Below, in pieces: positions 1 to 11,600 of a stretch of 64,000 bases of DNA. The DNA is taken from NCBI GenBank assembly GCA_024195265.1, contig JAJLRJ010000007.1:12016218-12080217 (forward strand), in the 5' to 3' direction. Below the pieces are notes generated by a model. The model had not been told where the DNA came from, made no database searches, and saw only the letters and a list, made by a program, of their open reading frames with translations. How positions within the stretch are numbered: the stretch's first letter is position 1; every line of letters starts with the position of its first letter. Both the position numbers and the translations under genes were made by a program. Origin of the DNA: Dendrophyllia cribrosa (Eukaryota; Cnidaria; Anthozoa; Scleractinia; Dendrophylliidae).

Positions 1-14
1 GGGAAAGGAACCAT

Positions 15-494
15 GCGCGAAAGAAAGCTCACCAAATTAAATAAAAAGAGAAATAGTTTAGAGCGAAAACTCGATCACTTCCTTTTAGGAACATGTGTCA
101 TATACGATAAAAAAAAATAGGTTATTCGCCAAATTAAGTTCACAGCTAACCGAGGGACGCACAGAGCATCGCTACTGTTTTTATGCTCGGTCTTATCTAT
201 TGTTATAGCGAAAAAACATACTTTAAAACACCAAATGGTTTACGCGTAAGTTTTGAAAAAATATGATGTTTTAAAAGATTAGGGCGAGCAGAAAAGTAGT
301 AGCGATGGTCTATTCGTCCCTCAGTTAGCTGTCAACTTAATTTCGAGAGCTCCTCTTGAAAAAAAACCTGTTTTTTCTTCATTGTACCGGATGCCTGTGT
401 TTCATAAAAGAAAAACAGAAGTAGTCGAGTTTTCGCTCCAAACTATTTCTCTTTTATTTTAATTTGGTGCGTTAACTTGCGTTTTCTTTCGCGA
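15..494. repeat. 480-bp inverted-repeat element upstream of calpain-7
   Basis: The first 60 bases or so (from the GCGCGAAAGAAAGC motif at 15) reappear inverted at about 424-494, including a long match around AAATAGTTTAGAGCGAAAAC. A second inner pair of inverted segments lies around 150-180 and 300-335 (GAGGGACG and CGTCCCTC contexts). The whole block folds as one imperfect palindrome. It looks like a non-autonomous DNA transposon (MITE) about 590 bp upstream of the calpain-7 start codon. No coding content was seen. The rest of the 5' flank (495-1080) holds no recognised element. Confidence 0.6.
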
Positions 495-1080
495 TCTTCT
501 CAAAGCAGCTTCCTATACACTGCGCAGAATGGCTCAGTTAATTCATGTCACATTTTCTTTCAGTCCATGAAAGTTTCATATATATATATATATTTTTTTC
601 ATAAACACGCGGCTGTGCGCTATATCTTGCAGTTGGCGGGTTTCACTAACAATAACTGAATCGCGCTATTGTCTTCCCTTTTTATTTCGAAAAATAACAG
701 TTATGCATTATAAACCACAAAGAAGCAAAAGGCAACAGTTTTCCATTTTCCTTTACAGAATTTGTATGCTTCGAGCGCTCTTGTTTATCAAAAAGAGAAC
801 AAGTGCGCTATCTCTGATTCACTCTTACGCAGTCCACTTACTCGTTTGGCTTAATTGTCGGAAGCAAATATCGCCATCTTCTCTGGGAACGGGTTTGCCG
901 TTACTTGTGTTCAAATTTCGCGGGTGGACAAGTTTTCTAGGCTAAATTGCAGAATACCCGGCCCAGAACGGTTTTGGCCACACATGCACGCATAGCGGGC
1001 CTACAACTTAACGTGGATCGAGCCCGCGGTGAAGTCCAAGCAAATTACATTTTGCACATGCGTTGTGTAATCAAAACAAA

Positions 1081-4000
1081 ATGGTGGATGTCAAGGAACT
1101 GTGTGAGGATGGATACAGATTAGCGATACAGGCCGTAGATTTAGACAAGATTGGCAGTGGAGATGCTGCAGCATTTTTCTACATCGAGGCTGCAGAAGCC
1201 CTCATAAAAGCATTTTCGTATGATCCTAGTTTGGACGTGAAGGACAGAGCCGCACAGTACATAAAAAGAGCGGAAGAACTTAGATCATTCGAACAGAATC
1301 AAGGTACGTAAGTCTTTATATTCAGCGAATAGTTTTGTACTATGGCTTGATATTCTTCTTCTTCTCTTGATATTCTTCTTCTTCTCCCAAGTAGCCTACT
1401 ATTAAACTTTTGTCTTCGGGCGACTAGACAAACTTAATCCCAGATCTGTGCGATGTAGCAGCTTCCGGAAGATCTAACCTAATTGGATCGATACAATAGA
1501 ACGAGAAAAAGTAGAAACAAAACAATAGAACGAGTTGAAAATGAAAACTAATGTTTGTTTTATCCAATCTCGACATCTCTTCCGAGCAGCTGCTACACTA
1601 TCGCCAGATTTCATACTTGGCAGCCTGTGTGGGCTCCCTGTGATTAACAGAGCACAGCCTTGATTGGCCTATTTTGATATTAATTTTGTTTTGCAGGTTC
1701 ATCAAGCACACCATCTTTCAAGTCTTCACAGCAGGTAATTTATTATTTCAATTTGTTTCACTTGGAAATTATTCATGAATCTATTTTTAGTTTTTTTTAT
1801 GTCAGATAATCCAGAGGATGGGATTTTAACTTTATTTGTATTACCTGGCTTATTGTAGAATGGCGTGGAAAGAGCAGAATTTCTCCTGAAGCAAGCACTC
1901 TATGAAGATGAGAAGGGCAGTCCAAATGATGCACTGCCGCTTTACACTGATGCCGCAGAACTCTGTATTAGAACAGTAAGCTGAGAGCAATTGCGAGTAA
2001 AAATGCCCCCAAACCAAAAAAACTTCTGTAGCAGGGGTGTAGCTAAGAAAACACTTGGCAGGCTCATTAACAAGTTCAGCCGGTTTTTCTGCCTTGTACA
2101 CCTACAAAAATCTCAAATTTCAGCCGGTGATAAGTTCTCTTTCAGGTGGTGAAATTAACCGGTAGCCGGCTCTTAGCTGCGCCCCTGCTGTAGGAGGGGT
2201 ATGATTGGATATCAAGTTCTGGAATACCGCAACTTCAAAAAAACAGTTTGTCTTTGCTGAGGGTCGGTCAAGGGATGTTCACTGTAGGTTTCAAATAAGG
2301 GCGTTATGCTGCAAATAAAAGGGCATTGTCTCACAAATAAGGGCATATTATGGTTTAAATTTTTCTTTGGTTTGATAAATTTCAAACCAGTTTAATTTTT
2401 GTTTCCCTTTGTCTCAGGTTATAATAATAAATTTCAGATAGAGAAAAATAAAAATAAAATTAACAGGGCCTCTGATATTACGCGATGGTGCGATTTCGCA
2501 TAATCGGCCTCAAATCGCATCCGATCGCATAATTCACGAAAAATCGCATAATTCGTAAAAAATCACACAAAATTGCATAATGTGAACAAACCACACGTTA
2601 CACTATCGCTTTAGCTAAGAAACTTAAGCTAAAATTTGTTTTTTTTCTATTGAATTATCCTGTATCAAATAAACAAACCGCCACTTTCGATCGAAACTGC
2701 GTTCGTTCTTGGCCACAACAAGCTTGGTAACCGCGTAAATTTCTTGAGCACATGTTTTATTTAGCCTGGTTACTAAGGTTAACCAAGATGGCCGCTCGTT
2801 TACAAACTCTTTTCTTGGATTCTGTTTGGATGTTCCTTCATAGCTACAGTACTGTGCAAAAGTAATGCAAACGAATTTCGTTCTTTGTTCTCCGCGAATT
2901 ATCGCCGAAGTTCGCGGAAATTTCAGAATGAAAATGCGCTGCTATTTCGGCAGAACGAAACGAAATGGCCGCGAACTTTCGCTAATGCAAACGAAAATTC
3001 TGACTAACGAAAATTCAAAGTAACGAAAATTCAAACTGGCAAAAATACGAACTAGCGAAAGTTCGGACTTACGAAAATACGAACTAGCGACAATTCGATC
3101 TTGTGGAATTGCGAAAGGAAACGAAACGAAACCAGCGAAATAACAGACATGTCGTTATGCTTGTTAAGATTTTACCTTCGATTGAGTCCTCTGTCGCTGC
3201 TAATGTATGTTTATTGTTCAACAAGTTTGTCAAGTTGTATTTTTGCCCGTATTCGTTTACACTCACGCTTGACCTGCGATCAGGCGGCCTTTTTTAACCC
3301 GTGAATACGCGCAAGCGTAATGAACGGGATTTTGGTATTAAACGGCGGCCAATTCGCTTGCTCGCTCGCTCGCTCGTTCCATCACTCAGATGTAAACTTT
3401 TTCCGCATATCTTCCTTGAAATAACAAAATTTGACCTCGTTAATTAGTCAAATCCTGGGTGGCGCAGTGTGTAAGCGACCAGACTATAGAGCCGTAGGGC
3501 GTGAGTTCGATTCTCGTCGGGACCGATTTTTTCTTCTTTTTTTTCTTTTTTTTTTTTCGAACTGAAAATTACTGGGTTTTTTTGTTTGCGTTCGACAAAA
3601 GTCGTTACATTTAATTTCCAAAAAACCCCCGCAATATTACGTTACTGCTCACTCGTTCCATCACTCAGATGTATAAAACTTCAGTGAGCACGCGTTAACA
3701 TTTCTAGTATTCACGAGTTGACTCTAAGGAGCCTTTGATTTTAGCGAAATTTGGCTTCCACTCGAAAAAAAAAAGGTCACCTGATCGTAAGGTTAACTCA
3801 CGCTGAAATTCTTTGACTTTTCGAGGCGATACTAAATTATTATGTACACGACAATCATTCACAAAATAAAGCAATGCCTATAAACATCGATAAACAGAAG
3901 GTTTTACATGCCAGTGTGCATTACGCTAAATTTTCATATTCATGATAACCAATTGTCTAAATTGTACTGAAATGATATCTCTGCTGATATCCCAGAGGGA

Positions 4001-7000
4001 AAAGATCAGAAGACGCTAGACGTTGTCGATATACATTTATTCATTCAAACGAACGCTTACTAAGGTAGATCTGCTGCGAAGGTTATTGTTCTGAGCACGA
4101 GTTAGTTGCCTAGCACGTGACATTTTTTAACCTTGTGACGCGTGACAATCTGCACGCAATCGATTTGTTTTTCATAATTTGTCCTCGGAAACCGCATGTG
4201 TGTCTAAACTGGGTAAACTATTACAACGCAAATTAATATATATTTTGGGATTAAAATAAATGGCAAAGCAGAAAGCGAAAGTCGGCATGGAACATTGTAA
4301 AATAAATGCTAGTAACATTTGAAGTTGTTATTACGCGAATTTCAATACTCACACCTGACGCCCGAAAGACGCGCGACAGTTCACTGTAACTTTCGAAATT
4401 TTTTCAGCAGAATTAAAATAGCGCGCATCAAAACAAATTCAAGACAGAAAAACACGGTTTCCTAACTTTTCTAAAGAGCCAAAAATCATTCTGCTGCGAT
4501 ATATAGAAGTGGAGAAATTAATTTTTCATCATGAGGCAAGTTAGAGAAAGATGCGCGACAGTTCACTGTAACTTTCGAAATACGCTTTCTACTGATTATT
4601 GTATACTTTGCGCTAAAGCTTTGTTTAAACTCTCGCTCTGTTAGCCTGTAAAACGCACATGCTATTTGCAACTTTTGAGCGCTCTCATCAAATTTAAACC
4701 TGCTCAATATTTTATCGAGAGTCGCCGATTTCGACGGGGATTCAGGCCGTAAAGTCGTCGTAGACTTCGAAAATTACAATCAAGCTAACGAAAATTCAAA
4801 GTGTGTTTCTGAAAGTTCGAATTATGCTAGCGAAAATTCAAAGTCTGCTTCTGAAAATTCCAAGTGTGCTTCTGAAAATTCGAAGTGTGTTACCGAAAAG
4901 TCGAGGCAGCCTTCGAAATATCGCGTTCGTTTCGTGCGAACTTTCGTTAGCCATTTGGAAATTTCGAAGCAATTTAAACAATAGACGATTCGAACTTTCG
5001 TTCCGAGTTCGCGGAAATGTCGTTTCTTTCGAAATATTGTTTATTTTCGTCTGAATTCGCCGAATTTCGTCGAATTTCGTTTGCATTACTTTTGCTCAGT
5101 ACTGTAAAAGCTTCAAAATGTCCCACAAAGATAGCGAGCACCGTTTTAAAACAGGTATTTTCATTTTCTTCCTCTGAAACCTAGTAAAACATGCATAAAA
5201 AAGTTCCAGAAAAAATCGCATAATTTGCATAATTTTCCGCATAATAGTCCTTGCTTATCGCATAATTTGCTACGAAAAAATCGCATAATTTCCATTTTTT
5301 ATCGCGTAATATCAGAAGCCCTGAATTAAAAAAATATGGGGTGTGTCTTATAGGCTTAGCTGAGTGTTTTCACACAGTAAAATATAACAAAACCTGTCAA
5401 AGAGCCCAAGAGGTATAAATAAAAGACAAACACTGGTGGCTATTGTTGTTAACTTTCATGTAACATGTTGAAATGAGTAATTTGTTAATAATAATGGATA
5501 TGTCTCAATGCTATGTGGTGAATAAAGGGGCATAACATTTATGAGACCCTGTTGTGGGAAATTCCAACAGGCTAGAAACAAAAACATCAGCAAAGAGAAA
5601 TGACAACGAATGACAAGAAGACTGCGTGAAATTGCAAACTTGCGGTGTAGTATTGCATGAAACTCTGACAGCAACACGCAAACCTTGTGAACTGACAAGG
5701 TTTGAAATTGAAACTAAGGACATGTGCACCTCCCCTAACAGGGTGTCATTTATGTCTCAAGTTAGTGGGTATTACATGTATGTGTCTGGGGCATTTTGTC
5801 TTGAGAATATTTTGACCTGCTACTATTGTTAGGCTTGGCTCCCTCTGATTTTTTACTGAACAGTGCTTTTAACCCAGGCCTATATAATATATTTTTGTGG
5901 TTGTATAATCTGTACTCTGAGTGACTGTTTGTTCATGTACAGTATGTTTTACTTTTCAGAGCAGTGGCCTTGCAGATGATGATGATTTAAAGAAAAAGCT
6001 TCAATTTCTTGCTAAACAGGCAATAGAGAGGTACAAAAATTAATGTAACTGGTAGAAAAGTTTTTATAAGAAAAATGCAAGACAACTTGCAGTCAATGAT
6101 TTTATAACTTTAAGGTTGTACTGCATTGTATCTAACAGCTTGCCTGAGAACATCTAACCTGGCTTGTATACAAATGTATGTTGTGGTTCAGTTTTTCTCT
6201 GGTTTACCATTTCAAAATTTTAAAAGCAGTTTGATTTTTGTTTCCCTTTGTGTTAGTTTATGGTAATGATGGTTATGAACCTGAGACAAACTAAGGGAAA
6301 TAAAATTAAACTGTTTTCAATTGGAATTTTTCAAACCAATGAAGTCTATTTGGAATGCTTTCAACACATTGCCCTTCACATACACTACTCAATTATTTTA
6401 TTATTATCGGAAAACTGTTTCTGTGGGACTGCAGAAGAAAACAAATACACCCTAAAATACAAGGTTATCAGAACAAGATAGCTATCAAATATGAAATTGA
6501 AAGAAAAATAAATAGGAAAAACTTCTTTGAAAAGAAATGGATATTCAAATGAAAAGGAATGGTTAATTATTAAAAAAAAAAAAATCTTGCCTTTTATCCT
6601 GTTTTTTTTTTTTTTTTTTTTTTTTTTACGTAATGTTTTTTGGTTCAATTAGTTTAATTAGTTTAATTTGTTTAATTTCTTTATGCTGAGTAACTGCGTA
6701 AGATTGTTAATATATCGAATTGGTATCATTTTTAACCTTTTTTTTTCTTTTTTAACCTATTTTGTGAATGTAAAATTGTAAATGAAAGGTCAGAATAATT
6801 ATAATAATAAAAATAAAAAAGAGTTTCAAACTCAAAAAAAAAAAAAAAAAAAAAGGAAAATTGTGAACCACAACATAAATTATTTATTATTAAGAATGTG
6901 TTGTTCTAGATAATGTCCATACCCTTCCCATGCAAGATTTTTTTAGTTTGGACCTCCACCCCACCCTTCATTCTGGAAATTTCAATTTAGCTTCATGCTT

Positions 7001-8671
7001 TCCTTTTAAAACTTTGGCTTTGAGGTCCCCCTTCCCCTTGGAATTTCTAATCGCCTTCCATAAGGGAAGTAAGGATATTTTCTGGAACCACACACTTTAT
7101 ACTTTTTTATCATTTTTATTACTGTTTGTTCTTAGAGCCGAAGCAATAAATGGAATCTTAAACAACAAACCAAGTCCCTCAGCACCAGGGTCATCTTCAA
7201 TCACCCGTGGAGTACAAGGCCTCTCTCTGAGCGCAAATGGAGAATCAACCCCAGGATGCAATACTGGGGACAAAAGACCTCACCTCACAGCCAAGGAACT
7301 GGATGTTTTAAAGTACTAATTTATAGGACAGTCTTTGGTGATGATATTGTTTACATATCAAAAAATAAGAAATTCACTCAATCCTTAGACAAATGTCATG
7401 ACTAAAATAAGAAAGTGCATATATAATTGAAGTGTGCTTGGAAAGAATGTCATAAGTAATATTTTGGCCATTTTTGGTAAAATCTTTTGTTAATAGACCT
7501 TAATGATGACTTCTTGTTTAAGAAATACACAAAGTATTGTTAAAGTTTAATATACACGTAGCATTTGGGTGGAAATTTCACTCAATCGCTTGATCAGTTG
7601 TTAAAACATTGAGCCTGCGATATCTAATGGTCACCTGCCTTACCCATGGAGACAGCATTAGAGGGAGGGGAAGGTGGGGAGTTGGACACAGGGGGTGGGG
7701 GGGGGGGGGGGTCATTGGATCAAATTGCCTAGGGGAGGGGAGGGAGGGACAAAGGTGGGCAGAATCTTTTATTTGGAGTGTTTCGTATTCACAGTAAATA
7801 ATAATGAAGGGGTGCCCGGAATAAGGCCCTAAGTGACTTTTGATGTAACATCAAATTCTCCCTATGCTTCACAAAGGAGTACAAGGCAATTTGGAATGAC
7901 AATGTAGCAGTTTATCAGAAGTCACTTAGGGCTTTTTTCCTGGCACCCCTCTTTAATAGGAGGCCTTGATTTTAATACAACATCCCTTGTTAATTTTATG
8001 TTGATGGAGTGCATTGTTGAGTTATATAAGCACACAGGAATTTTTAAGAACACGAGAGAAGTGCAGGAAAGCACGAGCCAAAGGTGAGTGCTTCTCACAC
8101 TTCTTGAGTGTTCTTAAAAATTTCCAAGTGCATAATTATATAACTCAGCAATGCACAAGGAACAAGTTTTTTTATTTCTTTTATTAATAATATTAAAATG
8201 GTTATAATGAACCTTGTATGCTTTATCACGTTATGATGAACTTAATTTAACCAATCATAGCAAGTGCATTTCCTGGAGCATTTTATAAAGTGTAATATAC
8301 AGAGTACATTTATATTATACAAGTGAACAAAATCTGTTTCAACACAGCAATAATTAAACAATTTGACTATTCAATTCTCACATGTACAGTGCATGTACCA
8401 TGGGAACCGTCTCATTTTTGTGAACATGTTGTAGACTATATGCCTCGCCATGTTATTATCTTCTTTGATATTTTCAAGGCCTTGTATAAATTGAGTAATT
8501 AACTTTAGAATTTATATTAATTATTGTTGCTTTCATATGTACACTGTAGCTTAAAACCATTTTTTTTTAAATTATTTTTCTCAGGAGAACATCATACATA
8601 AATGGCAAACTATTTCCTCCATGGCTAGATATTGATCTTAAGGAGAGATTTGCTTATCCAGATTACTACAG
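1081..8671 (+). CDS. CAPN7: Calpain-7 exons 1-6: MIT domains and linker
   Basis: The exons are 1081-1303, 1697-1734, 1859-1975, 5960-6030, 7136-7312 and 8585-8671. Exon 1 encodes an MIT-type helical hairpin (residues 1-74, starting [19 protein letters not shown]). Exons 3 and 4 encode the second MIT repeat ([20 protein letters not shown], then [18 protein letters not shown]). Exon 5 is a Ser/Pro/Asn-rich linker that ends in [10 protein letters not shown], the known lead-in to the protease core. Exon 6 contains [13 protein letters not shown] and [10 protein letters not shown], which are calpain-7 hallmarks. The phases join without a stop. Intron 3 is about 4 kb because of transposon insertions (2464-5323). 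Confidence 0.92.
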
Positions 8672-11600
8672 GTAAGAATTTTTGTGGATTATTATCCTGC
8701 AACTAAGCTACATAAACGTTGAGACACTCTAGACTTGCAACTAATTAAAGCATTTTGGCTGAATAAATAATTATGTCCTAGAGAACAAAATCATATACAT
8801 GCCTTATATACCTGCCAACTTTTTCCAAGTAATAGGCGTGAGAATTTTTACGGGGGGAGTGCTAGGATTTAATTCCAAAGGTGACCTGACCAAATCTGAA
8901 GACAACCCGATCTATTCCGAAGATGATCTCAGACCTCCCTTTAATAACATCCAGCTGTAATCGTAATGTTCAGAACAATAAAAACCTGCAAAAGTGCCAA
9001 ATTTTCATGAATGTTACTATATTTTTAATTGGATCATGCGATCAGTTAAGGCTGATAGCTGAAATCTGTAAATCAGGCGTGAGAAATTACTCCATAGGCG
9101 TGAGTTAGCGTGAGATCGGAGTTTTGGACTCGCAGGCGTGAGACTCAAGCCTAAGTCGTGAGATTGGCAGGTATAGCCTTACAAGAATCTTCATTTAGTT
9201 AATGTACATGTATATCACATTTTCCTCTGTCAAACAGTGTTTTTTTAGGGTGGGCCTTACTACTGACAGTATATGGCAATCACTAGGGTGGTAAAATGGT
9301 CCTAAATGTACCGGTTCTAACTTTTGAGTCTCAGTCGACAAAATCCTACATGTATGGTGTATACAAGTCATGTACCTGCCAAGTCTCACGCCTTAGGCAT
9401 GAGTCTGACATGCCTGTGAGCCCAAAACTCCAATCTCGCGCCAACTCACACCTATGGAGCAATTTCTCATGCCTGACTTACAGATTTTAGCTATCAGCCT
9501 GAACTGATTGCATGGTCCAATTTAAAATATAGTTACATTCATGAAAATTGGGCACTTTTTTGTAGGTTTTTATTGTTCTGAACATTACGATTACAGCTGG
9601 ATGTTATTAAACGGAGATCTGAGGTCCATAGAAACTTTCAAATTCTTCGGAACATCTTTGGACAACTTAATCGGACATCTTCGGAATAGATCGGGTTGTC
9701 TTTGGATTTGGTCGGGTCGTCTTCGGAAATCCTGGCACTCCCACGAAAAAAATTCTCACGCCTCTCACTCGGAAAGAGTTCGCAGGTATAATGGTGTGAC
9801 CATTCAGATGAAACCTCTTTGGCAGTACTTTTCCATGGTACCATTTGTTTATCAATATTATTTTTCTAAAATGAAATTTCAAATTTTTCTTGAATTTTGA
9901 TGGTTAGCACTCTTGGGAGTTACAGGTAAATGAAGGACCAAGTTGCCTCCAATTAAAATCCAAACTGATGTTTTATATAACTCTATTGGTTTTGTAATAG
10001 ATGCAGCTGTGCAGCTTTAACACACTGATTTTGTCATATTAGGGCAAGGAAGTGTTTTATTTTGTTTAACTTGAAATCAAGTTTCTATTGATGTCTGTTA
10101 GTGACAAAGATGGGCAACTTCCACTATCACAGAAACAAAGAGCACGTTTTGCCAAATGGTTAAGGTAAGCCATTTACTATGAGTATATCTTTAGTATTGT
10201 GTGACCTTCATGTATTGTTGGTTACTGTACCTATTGTGGGTATTGTTTGTTGTGTTTTGAACCTTCTCAGTTTTACGTCATTTAGTGATTGCAATATCCA
10301 TAACACTGCCATTACTACTAGTACAATGTCCATATGTTGAATTCTTGATGACTCAGACAGTAAAAGTAATGTGTTTCAAGCAATCATGTGCTTTAAGTCC
10401 ACGATAGGAAGTGCCCTAGATTACTTGAATGAGCAGTTCATTTAATGCTCCAATGTGTCCAAGTGCTCTACTAGAAATGCACATTAAAAGCTCTTGATAT
10501 CCCAACTATTTAGATCTGCCAGTGGACAGAGAACTTTTTATTATCGGGTTGTTAGTCTTTGGAACTCTCTGAAACCTAAACTTAAACTTTGCCAATCTCA
10601 GAGCGAATTTAAACAGTCCTTAAAGCGTCGACTTTTAATGAAATTCTTAAGTTAAGTAACTTAATTTTTTATTATTTATGTTATTTTCATAAAATGTACT
10701 TATAAGTTTAAGTATAATTAATATTTACATGTAACTCTGAAAAGCCTCATCAGGGATGAGTTACATGTAAATAAAAAAAAATAAATAAAAATTTCCTCTG
10801 GTGGTTCGATAAATGTAATTACAGTACTGTAGTATTTAGTACCAATAACATTACACAAACTGTGTTATTGCTGACCTACAGGCCAACGGAGCTGTGTGAG
10901 AACCCAGAGATGATCTATGCTATCTCAAGTTTCAGCATTAAACAGGTGACTCAAATATTTGGCTGCCTATTAACTCCCAAGAGTGCCTAAAATCATAATT
11001 CAAATGGTACAGTACCATGCAAAAGTACAATGTACTGCTAAAGCCCCGCCGGAACTCTGACACCCTTATGCCATACCAGACCATGTTCAGCTGATTTTGC
11101 AACCCGATACTAGATTAGACACTGAAAATCCCTACCCTATCCTAGACTTTCTATTTTAGAACTGTACTATCACCATTACTGTCAAAATTAATATGCGCTA
11201 ATTAAAACAATATCTTACAACGTCGCAAACATACATGGTTTATTTGGTAATGCAGGTCAGTAGTGGCAGCTTACACACCTGATGTGGACCTACCTATAAC
11301 AATTTTAAACTACTACTAAAAATTACTTACAAAAACAGTAATAGCTAACTGGTCTTCTGAGTTCAATTCCTATTCTAGACTTAATTCTTCATACCACTGA
11401 TCAGTTTCCCAGCAAGTAATACCCTATTCTAGACCAAAACTCTCTGATTTCTATATCCTATCCCAGACTAAACTGCTTGAAAACTATTCGAAAGGAGCCT
11501 GTTGGCTGAAGTTGAAGCAGAAACGTACCAACTATATAATAAGATTTATTATTATTACTAGTTTTAGTTTTGCTTGCACTTTATAATTTTATTATTATTA

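Larger units (their letters stand above)
2464..5323. mobile_element. 2.86-kb non-autonomous DNA transposon, host of nested insertions
   Basis: The left end CAGGGCCTCTGATATTACGC and the right end, read inverted as CAGGGCTTCTGATATTACGC, form the terminal inverted repeats. Next to each end sit several copies of a subterminal motif of the form TCGCATAATT (about 2490-2570 and 5215-5300). The interior is mostly a second element (2847-5104). No transposase reading frame was recognised. Confidence 0.7.

Noticed and set aside
3453..3526. Functional tRNA gene
   Set aside because: A- and B-box-like sequences are present, but the acceptor stem does not pair and the copy is inside a transposon; a SINE relic is more likely.
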